DNA from: an uncultured Lachnospiraceae bacterium
Lineage (GTDB): Bacteria > Bacillota > Clostridia > Lachnospirales > Lachnospiraceae
NCBI GenBank assembly: GCA_902779445.1
Contig: CACZBM010000004.1
Span: 1 to 64,000 of the forward strand
Direction of reading: 5' to 3'
DNA length: 64,000 nucleotides
The notes beneath the pieces were generated by a model, which ran no database searches, had not been told where the DNA came from, and worked only from the letters and a program-made list of their open reading frames with translations. Shown here one piece after another: positions 1-7,810 of this stretch (positions within the stretch are counted from its first letter, which is position 1; every line of letters begins with the position of its first letter). Position numbers and translations under genes: made by a program.

Positions 1-34
1 TTCCGACTTCCTTTGTTTTCCCAGAACGTTTCAT
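1..34 (-). CDS. Start of an unknown gene running off the left edge
   Basis: An ATG at 34 (minus strand) opens a frame reading MKRSGKTKEVG up to the window edge. A strong AAAGGAGG Shine-Dalgarno sits about 8 nt upstream. It follows the stop of the 15-codon mini-ORF at 52-99 by 17 nt, so the two are probably co-transcribed and perhaps translationally coupled. Too little is present to name a product. The basic N-terminus and the position after leader-peptide-like ORFs would fit another small exported peptide, but this is inference. Confidence 0.45.
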   Translation of the reverse strand, partial: MKRSGKTKEVG

Positions 35-51
35 GGTAGTTCCTCCTTTCG

Positions 52-99
52 CTAATCAGTCTTCTCAACCTTATCTTTCAGGTCCCCTACCAGTTTCAT
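52..99 (-). CDS. 15-residue truncated copy of the leader peptide at 323-499
   Basis: The frame reads MKLVGDLKDKVEKTD and then TAG. Its first 14 codons closely match the start of the 58-residue peptide at 323-499 (MKLVGELKEKVEKTE). It has its own GGAGGAGG ribosome-binding site and a promoter at 146-174. After the stop comes the Shine-Dalgarno of the next gene. It is either a decayed paralogue cut short by a stop, or a leader ORF that couples translation to the gene at 1-34. It lacks the double-glycine site and the core, so it cannot be a precursor by itself. Confidence 0.5.
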   Translation of the reverse strand: MKLVGDLKDKVEKTD

Positions 100-145
100 G
101 TGCTTTCCTCCTCCAAAATGGTGATGAATTTCTGCTTTCACTTAT

Positions 146-174
146 ATTATACGCGGATCCAGCCGAAATGTGAC
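146..174 (-). promoter_or_regulatory. Putative sigma-A promoter for the mini-ORF at 52-99
   Basis: The minus strand reads GTCACA (169-174), a 17-nt spacer, then a perfect TATAAT (146-151). The -35 box matches consensus at 4 of 6 positions. The predicted start near 138 leaves a leader of about 40 nt before the ATG at 99. Confidence 0.55.
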
Positions 175-211
175 AGGAAATGTATTGAATGTATTGATTT
201 CTCCATATTAT

Positions 212-235
212 TTCGCAAAAGACGCATTTTGCGAA
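212..235. repeat. Perfect 9-bp inverted repeat, TTCGCAAAA / TTTTGCGAA
   Basis: The arms at 212-220 and 227-235 flank a 6-nt loop. The hairpin lies downstream of the stop of the peptide gene at 323-499 in its direction of transcription. It is followed only by a weak AT-rich tract, so it could be a modest terminator or a protein site. Confidence 0.4.
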
Positions 236-322
236 GAAGTAGCATAGGCGGTGGCAGGTGAAGACTCTTGATGATATCTCTGTCTGTGCGGTGTTTCTAC
301 GCTCTTCAAGATTTCGGACTTA

Positions 323-499
323 TCAGACGAAATGCCAGTTACCGATCTCACCCCTGAGTTCGCCATACGCCCCACCACCGGCAACCTGATCCATCTCTTC
401 ATCGGTCAGTTCCATCCCGGCTTCTTCGATGATCTTCTTTGCTTCTTCCTGATTTTCAGTCTTCTCAACCTTTTCTTTTAATTCGCCTACAAGTTTCAT
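323..499 (-). CDS. Double-glycine leader peptide with a 16-17 residue core (possible secreted signal or bacteriocin precursor)
   Basis: This is a 58-residue peptide. The first 40 or so residues form an acidic, helical leader ending in LTDEEMDQVAGGG, the classic double-glycine site cleaved by C39-peptidase ABC exporters. The remainder (AYGELRGEIGNWHFV) has no Cys, Ser or Thr, so a lanthipeptide is unlikely; an unmodified signalling peptide or bacteriocin fits better. The start at 499 is chosen because AAGGAGGAAG lies 5-8 nt upstream; a longer frame to 544 has no such site. No exporter or modifying enzyme is in the window, so the rest of the locus probably lies beyond the left edge. Confidence 0.7.
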   Translation of the reverse strand: MKLVGELKEKVEKTENQEEAKKIIEEAGMELTDEEMDQVAGGGAYGELRGEIGNWHFV

Positions 500-552
500 A
501 GTATCTTCCTCCTTCTTTGTTTTTCTATACAAAACGGCATCCACCGCTAAAC

Positions 553-582
553 ATTAAAACTATCGTGAAAATAGTTTATCAC
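553..582 (-). promoter_or_regulatory. Putative promoter of the leader peptide gene with an operator-like palindrome in its spacer
   Basis: The minus strand has a GTGATA-like -35 (577-582), an 18-nt spacer and TTTAAT as -10 (553-558). A perfect inverted repeat, AAACTAT (557-563) and ATAGTTT (571-577) with a 7-nt centre, occupies the spacer and touches both boxes. This is the usual place for a repressor site or a spacer-distorting activator. Confidence 0.45.
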
Positions 583-686
583 AGAAGCCGTGTTTTGGCT
601 CTCTATATATTTATACGCAAGGAATCAAAAAAATGGCAACGCAAAACTAAAATATATAAATTGCTGAGAATCAGTATAAAAAAAAT

Positions 687-744
687 GTCATCCTGAGCGT
701 TAGCGAAGGATCTTTTATAGATTCTTCGCTTTGCTCAGAATGAC
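687..744. repeat. Repeat family A, copy 1 (GTCATTCTGAGCG hairpin)
   Basis: Near-perfect hairpin whose ends read GTCATCCTGAGCG and GCTCAGAATGAC. It belongs to a family with seven copies in this window. It lies in the 545-866 gap between the leader peptide gene and htpG; that gap otherwise holds only the promoter at 553-582 and the tandem array at 741-830. Confidence 0.85.
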
Positions 745-830
745 ACCAGGTAACTCTGAATGACACCAGGTAACTCAGAATGACACCAGGTAACTCTGAA
801 TGACACCAGGTAACTCTGAATAACACCATC
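741..830. repeat. 20-bp tandem array attached to family A copy 1
   Basis: About 4.5 units of TGACACCAGGTAACTCTGAA with one or two differences between units. Every unit carries the terminal CTGAATGAC motif of the adjoining hairpin, so the array seems to have grown from the element's end. There are no spacers, so it is not a CRISPR. Confidence 0.85.
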
Positions 831-866
831 AAACTTGAAATAGCAGTCTGAGAGTTGTCAGATAAT

Positions 867-2921
867 TCAGATCTTCAGCATTATCTCATTGCTGCGTTCA
901 ATGAATTTCTTCATCTCGTCAGGGGGCAGCTGCTTATTTGCGAGTACCGCAAGGTCGTAAAGCTGCTCGGATATTAGCTTACTCTTGTCGCTTTCGGGAT
1001 CATCCATAACAGTTTTTACAAGGGGATGTCCTGCGTTCAGGATGAGGGTCTGTCCGTCATCATCCTTAAATAGATCCATATCTCCGGCGCCGCCCATGGA
1101 GTACATCTTCATCATATCCTGCATCCTTCTGGATTCCTCGGATACTGTGATAACAGATGCCACCTTCTTATCTTTAAGTTTCTGAACCTTTACTTCCAGC
1201 TTCTCTTTCTTGAAGGCTTTTCTCAAGAGCTTCTGGACTTTCTCAGCTATTGATGAGAATTCCTCAGTCTCTTTCTTTGACTCCTTACTGGTCATAGCCT
1301 CCGTAACATTGGCGTCTATTCTCATGAATTTAACGCCTTCATTCTTGGATTCCAGAGACTGCATGAAAGGAGTATCGATATTGTGAGTTAAGATCACCGC
1401 ATCCATCTTTGCCTTCTTGAACATATCGATATAGCGGCTCTGCTGGGTCACATCGGTTACATAGTAAACGATGGTCTCTTTCTTCTCTTCGGTTTTCTCT
1501 TCAGACTTTTCTTCTGTCTTCTCCGCGTCTTCCGACTTTTCTTCAGTCTTTGCGTCTCCGGCCGCCTCATTCTCCGCAGCCTCTTTCTCCGCTTCCTTCT
1601 CTTCTGCTTCTTCCGCAGTTGCAGGAAGTTCAAGAGCTTCGGGAAGAGTCAGGAATTTATCATTGATATCCTTAAAGAGGATGAAATCATTGATCTTCTC
1701 TGCGAACTTCTCATTTCTCAGGTAGCCATACTTAACGAAGGGTGAGATATCCTCCCAGTACTTCTCATAGTTTTCCTTATCTGTCTTGCAGAGTCCCGAA
1801 AGCTTTTCAGCAACCTTCTTTGTGATATATTCGGAGATCTTATTTACAAATCCGTCATTTTGGAGCGCACTCCTCGATACATTAAGGGGCAGATCGGGAC
1901 AGTCAATGACACCCTTTAAGAGCATCAGGAATTCCGGAATGACCTCTTTAATATTATCGGCTATGAATACCTGATTATTGTAAAGCTTTATAACTCCCTC
2001 GATAGATTCATATTCGATATTGATCTTGGGGAAGTAAAGGATACCCTTGAGATTGAAAGGATAATCCATATTAAGGTGTATCCAGAAAAGAGGTTCTCTG
2101 TAATCCCTGAAGACCTTTCTGTAAAACTCCTTATACTCTTCATCCGTGCAGTCCTTGGGAGCCTTTGCCCAGAGGGGATTGGTATCATTTACGCTCTTAG
2201 GCGGCTCGGGCACTATCTCCTTACCGTCCTTATCCTTTTCAACCTTGGGAGGCTCTGCATTCACATCCGTTAAATAGATCTCAGTAGGCATGAAAGAGCA
2301 GTACTTTTCCAGTACTTCCCTTACACCGTACTCATTACAGTACTTTAAGCATTCCTCATTAAGGTAAAGAGTGATCTCGGTACCTACCCTGGTCCTGTCA
2401 CCCTCAGTCATATCAAATTCGGTTCCGGCACCCTCGCACTCCCAGTGAACAGGAGCTGCTCCCTCAGCATATGAAAGGGAATCGATAGTCACCTTGTCCG
2501 CAACCATGAATGCGGAGTAGAAACCGAGACCGAAGTGTCCGATGATCTGGTCTCCATCTGACTTATCCTTATACTTCTCGATAAACTCTGTGGCACCCGA
2601 AAATGCGATCTGGTTAATGTATTTATCAACCTCATCAGCACTCATTCCGATACCGTTATCAATGAATGTAAGGGTCTTCTTTTTATTATCCACCTTTACA
2701 TCTATACGGCCCTTTAATCCCGCGCCTTCTGACCCGTCAGTCTCTGAAGCGGGAGCCTGGTACTCACCCATCATCTCCAGCTTTTTAAGCTTTGTGATAG
2801 CATCGCATCCGTTACTTACAAGCTCTCTGATAAAAATATCCTGATCCGAATACATCCATTTCTTAATGATAGGAAAGATGTTTTCGCTGCTTATTGAAAG
2901 ATTTCCGTGTCTTTTTTCCAT
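867..2921 (-). CDS. htpG: Molecular chaperone HtpG (Hsp90 family) with an inserted charged linker
   Basis: 684 residues, an ATP-dependent cytosolic chaperone. The GHKL ATPase domain (about 1-220) shows RELVSNGCDA, the FIDNGIGMS ATP loop and GHFGLGFYSAF. The middle domain (about 250-560) contains NVSRSALQND. The C-terminal dimerisation domain runs to 684. Residues about 433-483 are an almost pure Glu/Lys/Ala tract placed just before the IVYYVTD strand of the middle domain. That differs from the N-terminal/middle charged linker of eukaryotic Hsp90. A TTGACT-N17-TAAAAT promoter and a CIRCE operator lie upstream, so HrcA-controlled heat-shock induction is likely. The gene stands alone. Confidence 0.97.
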   Translation of the reverse strand: MEKRHGNLSISSENIFPIIKKWMYSDQDIFIRELVSNGCDAITKLKKLEMMGEYQAPASETDGSEGAGLKGRIDVKVDNKKKTLTFIDNGIGMSADEVDKYINQIAFSGATEFIEKYKDKSDGDQIIGHFGLGFYSAFMVADKVTIDSLSYAEGAAPVHWECEGAGTEFDMTEGDRTRVGTEITLYLNEECLKYCNEYGVREVLEKYCSFMPTEIYLTDVNAEPPKVEKDKDGKEIVPEPPKSVNDTNPLWAKAPKDCTDEEYKEFYRKVFRDYREPLFWIHLNMDYPFNLKGILYFPKINIEYESIEGVIKLYNNQVFIADNIKEVIPEFLMLLKGVIDCPDLPLNVSRSALQNDGFVNKISEYITKKVAEKLSGLCKTDKENYEKYWEDISPFVKYGYLRNEKFAEKINDFILFKDINDKFLTLPEALELPATAEEAEEKEAEKEAAENEAAGDAKTEEKSEDAEKTEEKSEEKTEEKKETIVYYVTDVTQQSRYIDMFKKAKMDAVILTHNIDTPFMQSLESKNEGVKFMRIDANVTEAMTSKESKKETEEFSSIAEKVQKLLRKAFKKEKLEVKVQKLKDKKVASVITVSEESRRMQDMMKMYSMGGAGDMDLFKDDDGQTLILNAGHPLVKTVMDDPESDKSKLISEQLYDLAVLANKQLPPDEMKKFIERSNEIMLKI

Positions 2922-2975
2922 TGTGGCATTACTTCCTTTCCTGTTGTTTACGATTGAGCTAATAACAACAGTATG

Positions 2976-3004
2976 ATTTTAATTCTGTGATGTTTAAAAG
3001 TCAA
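2976..3004 (-). promoter_or_regulatory. htpG promoter
   Basis: The minus strand reads TTGACT (2999-3004), exactly 17 nt, then TAAAAT (2976-2981). Transcription should start near 2969, leaving a leader of about 48 nt. Confidence 0.75.
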
Positions 3005-3011
3005 TGAAAAT

Positions 3012-3038
3012 TTAGCACTCATTTAAATAAAGTGCTAA
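3012..3038. promoter_or_regulatory. CIRCE operator (HrcA binding site) upstream of htpG
   Basis: TTAGCACTC, 9 nt, then AAGTGCTAA. This matches the CIRCE consensus TTAGCACTC-N9-GAGTGCTAA with a single mismatch. It sits 7 bp upstream of the htpG -35 box. Confidence 0.9.
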
Positions 3039-3052
3039 CAAGGTGACGTATT

Positions 3053-3108
3053 GTCATTCTGAACGAAGTGAAGAATCTGTATGAAAGAGATCCTTCGCTT
3101 CGCTCAGG
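3053..3108. repeat. Repeat family A, copy 2, with truncated right end
   Basis: The left arm is GTCATTCTGAACGAAG and the right arm ends in CGCTCAGG. The usual final ATGAC is missing where the S-component coding sequence begins. The stop codon of the gene at 3104-3634 is the TGA inside the repeat's CCTGAGCG. Confidence 0.8.
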
Positions 3109-3634
3109 AAATCGTTTTCTTAAAGATTTTTACAAGACCTGCCTTAAAGCAGAGGATGAGTGCTCCCACCGCACCCAGAAGAGCCTGGGCTATCTCATAG
3201 GGAAGCTTTAACATGGCATATTCGAAAGTACTGTAAACGAAGATCTTTCCAAGGGTATATCCCGTCACCATTATCACGGAACCCGCAAGTACCGCTATCA
3301 GTGAATACACAAAGTGGCTGCCTCCCCTTTTCTCATGGGAATGGGAAATAAGTGATATCACCACCGCCTGAAGTCCGTGGGTTACAAGGGATACGAACAT
3401 AGGCAGAGGATAGAATATCATATCTCCTATAAAAGATCCGACTCCGCCTACCAGAAATGCCCCAAAGGGATCTAAAAGGATGGACGCCGTACATATTATC
3501 ACGTCACACAGATACAGATGTCCTCCGGGAACCGGTATCCCGAAACTGGAAAGCGCTATATTCATAGCCATTAATAATGCAGTTACAGTGACCCATTTTA
3601 CCCGGTCAGTTGATCGAAGATCATTTTCCATCAT
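3104..3634 (-). CDS. ECF transporter S component (vitamin-type substrate-binding membrane subunit)
   Basis: 176 residues with about six hydrophobic segments. The layout is that of ECF S components: a short cytosolic N-terminus, then a GIPVPGGHLYLCDVI segment and a GGVGSFIGDM turn. Such proteins capture a vitamin or precursor and dock onto a shared EcfA/A'/T module, which is not in this window. The substrate is unknown. It overlaps the upstream PrsA-like gene by 4 nt (ATGA), so the two are translationally coupled. The last residues and the stop run into repeat A copy 2. Confidence 0.8.
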   Translation of the reverse strand: MMENDLRSTDRVKWVTVTALLMAMNIALSSFGIPVPGGHLYLCDVIICTASILLDPFGAFLVGGVGSFIGDMIFYPLPMFVSLVTHGLQAVVISLISHSHEKRGGSHFVYSLIAVLAGSVIMVTGYTLGKIFVYSTFEYAMLKLPYEIAQALLGAVGALILCFKAGLVKIFKKTIS

Positions 3635-4707
3635 GACTCAAATACCTCATCAAATACTTCAAAGAAGCTCTTTCCAGTACTACTTATTGTTGAAGGATCA
3701 TAGTCAAAGCTCTTCCACAGTTCCTCATTCAGATTGGAATGGAGCTTCGGCACAAATTCATCATAGACCCTGTTAAATGCTTCCTTTTTCCTCTCGGTGA
3801 CTATACGCTCTTTATTTGCGTCTGTCTCCTCCTGATCAAAGGAGCTGATACATTTTATGATGTGATAACCGTACCCGGTCTCCACTATATTACTGATCTC
3901 GTCTGTATCCAGATTGAAAGCTGCCTTTTCAAATTCCTCGGGCATTACACCTTTTCCGAAGGTATAGGTGTTCTGGTCATCCTCATTATATTTTTCCGTT
4001 AGTGAATCGAAATCCGCACCGTTTCTGGCCTGTTCCAGGCAGTCCGAAGCCCTTTTATAGGCGTCTTTCTTATCGTGCTCACTGTACTCCTTGCGGTTTC
4101 CTTTCTCATCCAGAGAAGAAGTCTTGAAAAGTATCTGCTTCACTGTTATGGACCTTGCTTCGTCGTCACTGATCTCCGGCTTTACATTCCTCGTAACTTC
4201 CTTATAGATCTTATCCGCAAGGGCATATTCCGCATACATTTTCTGCAGAAGCTCTTCCGTGACACCCATATACCTCTTCTCTTCATCACTCATAAGGTCA
4301 TAGTAAACAGAAGCTGCTTCCCTTGTCTTTTCTATCTCTTCATCGCTTAATGAGATATCCCATTCATCTGCCAGGATATCCATGCTCTTTATCTGGGCGA
4401 GTCTCGCCAGAGTAGTATCTTTTAGCTCATTCTCCAGAGTCTTTCCGTTAAAGTTCTGCTTCCAGATCTCTTCACCGAATACATCCTGATATCTGGAACC
4501 TGCAGACCTCATGTAAACGCCCGCTTCCTCCATGAAACAGTTCTTGTCGTCTATTCTGAAGAGTTCATTATCTTCGAAAGCTGTGGTGAGCACCACATCT
4601 GTCTTTTCCTCTTTTTTCCCGCACCCGGAAATAATGGAAGCTGACAGGCAGATAGTCAGGATAGCTGTTATAAAGTATTTATTTTTCCTGTTCAATTCAC
4701 TGTTCAT
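3631..4707 (-). CDS. PrsA/SurA-like peptidyl-prolyl isomerase lipoprotein
   Basis: 358 residues. An N-terminal signal peptide ends in a lipobox (ASIISGC, Cys29), so the protein is probably anchored to the outer face of the membrane. A helical SurA_N-like segment spans about 60-180. A parvulin-type domain spans about 185-295, recognisable by SITVKQILFKT, the acidic A-x-FDSLTEKYNED stretch and the closing GYGYHIIKCI. It should fold exported proteins. It is first in a two-gene unit with the ECF S component. The functional link between the two is not obvious. Confidence 0.85.
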   Translation of the reverse strand: MNSELNRKNKYFITAILTICLSASIISGCGKKEEKTDVVLTTAFEDNELFRIDDKNCFMEEAGVYMRSAGSRYQDVFGEEIWKQNFNGKTLENELKDTTLARLAQIKSMDILADEWDISLSDEEIEKTREAASVYYDLMSDEEKRYMGVTEELLQKMYAEYALADKIYKEVTRNVKPEISDDEARSITVKQILFKTSSLDEKGNRKEYSEHDKKDAYKRASDCLEQARNGADFDSLTEKYNEDDQNTYTFGKGVMPEEFEKAAFNLDTDEISNIVETGYGYHIIKCISSFDQEETDANKERIVTERKKEAFNRVYDEFVPKLHSNLNEELWKSFDYDPSTISSTGKSFFEVFDEVFES

Positions 4708-4718
4708 ATACGGTCCGC

Positions 4719-4747
4719 TTTACTAAAACGCAATAATACACTATAAT
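4719..4747 (+). promoter_or_regulatory. Promoter of the small membrane-anchored protein at 4791
   Basis: TTTACT (4719-4724), 17 nt, then perfect TATAAT (4742-4747), about 37 nt of leader before the ATG. It lies in the divergent gap with the PrsA-like gene. Confidence 0.65.
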
Positions 4748-4790
4748 CGAACAAAATACTACTTAAGATCAACCATCGGGGGTGATGATA

Positions 4791-5144
4791 ATGGCAGGTA
4801 AATTTGGAAAATTCTTATTATTCTCAGCAATTGCAGGTGTCGCAGCTGCCGGAGCTTATTACTATTTAAAGGACAGAAATGACGAAGACTTTTTCGAAGA
4901 TTCCGATCCGGATGTAAATGACAATCTGGAGGAATTTTTAAGAAACGAGTCCGCCAAAGGTCCTGATACTTCTTCCGGAAAGCGCGAATACGTGCCCTTA
5001 AACTTCTCTAAAGAAGCTGTAGAGGATGTATCTGAAGAAAACATAATCGGCAAGCCCCTCGAGGAAGCGAAACCCTCCATCGAAAAGGCTGCCGATGCTG
5101 ATAATGACAAGGTATCAACCTTCAGCTTTTCATCTTTTGAGTGA
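4791..5144 (+). CDS. Small membrane-anchored acidic protein, function unknown
   Basis: 117 residues from ATG 4791, chosen because GGGGGTGAT just upstream matches the anti-Shine-Dalgarno; an in-frame GTG at 4782 lies inside that site. Residues about 5-25 form one membrane segment rich in Ala/Gly, followed by a highly acidic, probably disordered tail. No family is recognised. It is one of few plus-strand genes here, and its 3' end overlaps the 3' end of the convergent DUF2225 gene by 23 nt. Confidence 0.6.
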   Translation: MAGKFGKFLLFSAIAGVAAAGAYYYLKDRNDEDFFEDSDPDVNDNLEEFLRNESAKGPDTSSGKREYVPLNFSKEAVEDVSEENIIGKPLEEAKPSIEKAADADNDKVSTFSFSSFE

Positions 5145-5964
5145 TCTGTTCCTTTAACTCCCTGGCCCTGTCCTTGATCCTCGGATTTGTGGTCATGGAG
5201 GACATAAGGCTCGCAATAAGCTTTGATGCAACGTCCAGCTTCCCGAATCTTGCGCTTAGAACAGCTATCAGATAATCGAGAGTGGACTGATCCATTCCTG
5301 CATACGGGCCCTGTTCCTTTGAGCGGGCTGCAACAAAACCGTCCATGGCGAGTTTCAGGGCTTCGTTTTCATCTTTCTTGCACTCTTCCACGGTCTCTTT
5401 ATACTTGGGATCGTTCTTGTCAAGAGTCTCCATTTTTCCGCGGATACACCATGCCATCTTGAGACAGAGATACGCTTTTTCTGAATCTATCTGTTTTGTG
5501 ACCATGGCATTCGCAAATGCTATCTGGTATCTTTCTATGGCATCATCATAGCTGTATACTCCTGCGGGTTCTTCATAGTGGAATCCCTGGGATATATTGG
5601 CAATGATAGCCTTTTTCTGTGAATCATATACATTCTTGAATGTTCTTCCGAGAGCTGCATAACCACAGCGGGGGCAGACAACCACATCATACTTGATGCA
5701 GTCCAGCTGCTGATACTTGGGACGGAGATCCATGTCAGATCCTATGAGACGGACACTCCGGCTCTTAACAGTCCTCGACTTAAATTCCTGCCCGCATACC
5801 GGACACTCGTATGTCCTGTCGATCAGGAAATCCAGCTCTTCAGCTTCCTTTTTCTTTACTTCCTCGGCCTTATCATCAGCCTTTTTCTGTTCCTGATCAA
5901 CGAATATCTCGTCTTCCTTGATATCCTTGAGCCCGAATTTGTCCATTCCGGAAAATAATGCCAT
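5122..5964 (-). CDS. DUF2225 family protein with paired CxxC motifs
   Basis: 280 residues. A Lys/Glu-rich N-terminus is followed by a zinc-ribbon-like module: CPVCGQEF (about 54-61) and CPRCGYA (about 97-103), typical of DUF2225. The C-terminal half is helical and TPR-like, with SYDDAIERYQIAFANAM and later helices. The biochemical role of the family is not established. It starts 12 nt after the glnS stop, so the two probably form an operon. Confidence 0.85.
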   Translation of the reverse strand: MALFSGMDKFGLKDIKEDEIFVDQEQKKADDKAEEVKKKEAEELDFLIDRTYECPVCGQEFKSRTVKSRSVRLIGSDMDLRPKYQQLDCIKYDVVVCPRCGYAALGRTFKNVYDSQKKAIIANISQGFHYEEPAGVYSYDDAIERYQIAFANAMVTKQIDSEKAYLCLKMAWCIRGKMETLDKNDPKYKETVEECKKDENEALKLAMDGFVAARSKEQGPYAGMDQSTLDYLIAVLSARFGKLDVASKLIASLMSSMTTNPRIKDRARELKEQITQKMKS

Positions 5965-5976
5965 TGAATCTACCTC

Positions 5977-7638
5977 CTACAATTTAAATGAACTCTTAAG
6001 TGATACTATCCTGTTAAATACAGGCTCTCCCGGCTTTGAATCCTTGTAATCCGTGCAGAAGAAACCGTTCCTCACGAACTGAAAGCTGTCGAACGCCTTC
6101 GCTTCCTTAAGTTCCTTTTCCACATAGGAATCACATTCCGTAAGAGAGGCAGGATTTAAGTTCACATTTCCCTCTTCGTCATATACTCCCTTTTCTTCAT
6201 CCACTATGTTCTCATAGAGTCTTACCCTGACCTTTGCCGCGTCCTGAGCGTTTACCCAGTGGATGGTACCCTTCACCTTCCTGTCTGACTTGAAGTCCGG
6301 TCCCTGTTTGGTGAGGGGATCGTATGTACAGTGGACTGCGGTAATCTTTCCGCTATCATCCTTATCAAAGCCCACGCACTTTACAAAGTATGCGTTCATG
6401 AGACGGACTTCATTTCCCGGGAACAGTCTGAAATACTTTTTCGGCGGTTCCTCCATGAAGTCTTCCTCTTCGATCCAGAGTTCTCTGCTGAAAGTGACTT
6501 TTCTGCTTCCCAGCTCTTCGTTCTCCGGATTATTGACTGCATCCAGTTCTTCCGTCTGTCCTTCAGGATAATTATCTATGATAAGCTTTAAGGGATGTAT
6601 CACCGCCATCAGCCTTTTGACCTTCGGTTTCAGGTCTTCCCTTATGCAATACTCCAGCATATCCATTTCTGCCGTGGACTGTGATTTACTGACGCCGCAG
6701 AGTTCCACAAATCTTCTGATGGACTCTGGTGTATATCCTCTTCTTCTGAGTCCTGCAATGGAAACGAGTCTCGGATCATCCCATCCGTCAACAGTTCCGT
6801 CTTCCACCAGTTTCTTAATGTATCTCTTACCGGTAACCACGTTATTAAGGTAAAGCTTTGCGAACTCGATCTGTCTCGGAGGCATCTCTATCTCGCATTC
6901 TTTCACCACCCAGTCATATAAGGGTCTGTGATCCTCAAATTCAAGGGTGCAGATAGAATGTGTTATTCCTTCTATAGCATCTTCAAGAGGATGGGCGAAG
7001 TCATACATGGGATAGATGCACCACTTGTCCCCGGTGTTCTGGTGGGTAAGGTGGGCGATCCTGTATATTATTGGATCCCTCATATTGATGTTGGAGCTCT
7101 TCATGTCTATCTTTGCACGAAGAACATGGCTTCCGTCTTCGTATTTACCCTCTTTCATATCGATAAACATCCGGAGATTTTCTTCCATGCTCCTCTCACG
7201 GAAAGGATCATCCTTTCCGGGCTCCGTAAGGGTACCCCTGTATTCTCTTATCTCATCTGCAGACAGATCCGATACATATGCCTTGCCCTTTTTAATAAGG
7301 AAAACGGCATAGTCATACATTTTGTCAAAGTAATCGGATGCGAAGAAGAGCCTGTCCTCCCACTCGGCGCCGAGCCATGCCACGTCTTCCTTAATGGATT
7401 CCACAAATTCCGACTTTTCCTTTGTTGGATTGGTGTCATCAAAACGGAGATTGAATTTCCCTCCGTATTCTTTGGCAAGCCCGGAATTAAGGATAATGGA
7501 CTTCGCATGTCCTATATGCAGATATCCGTTAGGTTCGGGAGGGAATCTCGTATGTACTGTTTCGTAGACCCCTTCCTTCAGATCTTTGTCGATCTCTCTT
7601 TCAATAAAATTCTTCGATACTGTTTCGTTATTTTCCAT
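5977..7638 (-). CDS. glnS: Glutaminyl-tRNA synthetase
   Basis: 553 residues. It charges tRNA-Gln with glutamine in the cytosol. The class I HIGH signature is in [13 protein letters not shown] near residue 40. The GlnRS-type [19 protein letters not shown] block and the beta-barrel anticodon-binding region follow. At the KMSKS position (VMSKR in E. coli GlnRS) it reads VVTGKR, which may be a lineage variant. Many Clostridia make Gln-tRNA only through GatCAB, so a GlnRS is notable but not rare. The upstream gap (7639-7996) holds a tandem array, repeat A copy 3, a 20-bp palindrome and repeat B copy 1. Confidence 0.95.
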   Translation of the reverse strand: MENNETVSKNFIEREIDKDLKEGVYETVHTRFPPEPNGYLHIGHAKSIILNSGLAKEYGGKFNLRFDDTNPTKEKSEFVESIKEDVAWLGAEWEDRLFFASDYFDKMYDYAVFLIKKGKAYVSDLSADEIREYRGTLTEPGKDDPFRERSMEENLRMFIDMKEGKYEDGSHVLRAKIDMKSSNINMRDPIIYRIAHLTHQNTGDKWCIYPMYDFAHPLEDAIEGITHSICTLEFEDHRPLYDWVVKECEIEMPPRQIEFAKLYLNNVVTGKRYIKKLVEDGTVDGWDDPRLVSIAGLRRRGYTPESIRRFVELCGVSKSQSTAEMDMLEYCIREDLKPKVKRLMAVIHPLKLIIDNYPEGQTEELDAVNNPENEELGSRKVTFSRELWIEEEDFMEEPPKKYFRLFPGNEVRLMNAYFVKCVGFDKDDSGKITAVHCTYDPLTKQGPDFKSDRKVKGTIHWVNAQDAAKVRVRLYENIVDEEKGVYDEEGNVNLNPASLTECDSYVEKELKEAKAFDSFQFVRNGFFCTDYKDSKPGEPVFNRIVSLKSSFKL

Positions 7639-7653
7639 GTATTCCTCTAAACC

Positions 7654-7733
7654 GATGTCATTCCGAGTTTCCTGATGTCATTCTGAGTTTCCTGATGTCA
7701 TTCCGAGTTTCCCGATGTCATTCCGAGTTTCCT
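7654..7733. repeat. 20-bp tandem array attached to family A copy 3
   Basis: Four units of GATGTCATTCCGAGTTTCCT with point differences. Each unit repeats the GTCATTC(C/T)GAG end of the neighbouring hairpin. It parallels the array at 741-830 but on the other side of the element and with different filler sequence. Confidence 0.85.
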
Positions 7734-7736
7734 GAT

Positions 7737-7792
7737 GTCATTCTGAGCGAAGCGAAGAATCTCTGAGATCCTTCGCTAACGCTCAGGATGAC
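7737..7792. repeat. Repeat family A, copy 3
   Basis: Full hairpin from GTCATTCTGAGCGAAGC to GCTCAGGATGAC, with the characteristic central AATCTCTGAGATCC. It lies upstream of glnS. Confidence 0.9.
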
Positions 7793-7810
7793 AAAATACT
7801 TGCTTCGTAC

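Noticed and set aside
208-402. 64-codon minus-strand frame overlapping the leader peptide gene
   Set aside because: It is out of frame with the double-glycine peptide and has no Shine-Dalgarno or recognisable sequence.
741-830. CRISPR array
   Set aside because: The 20-bp units are directly adjacent with no unique spacers, and no cas genes are present.
6928-7650. Open frame of 240 codons on the plus strand
   Set aside because: It is antisense to glnS, which has clear family motifs.
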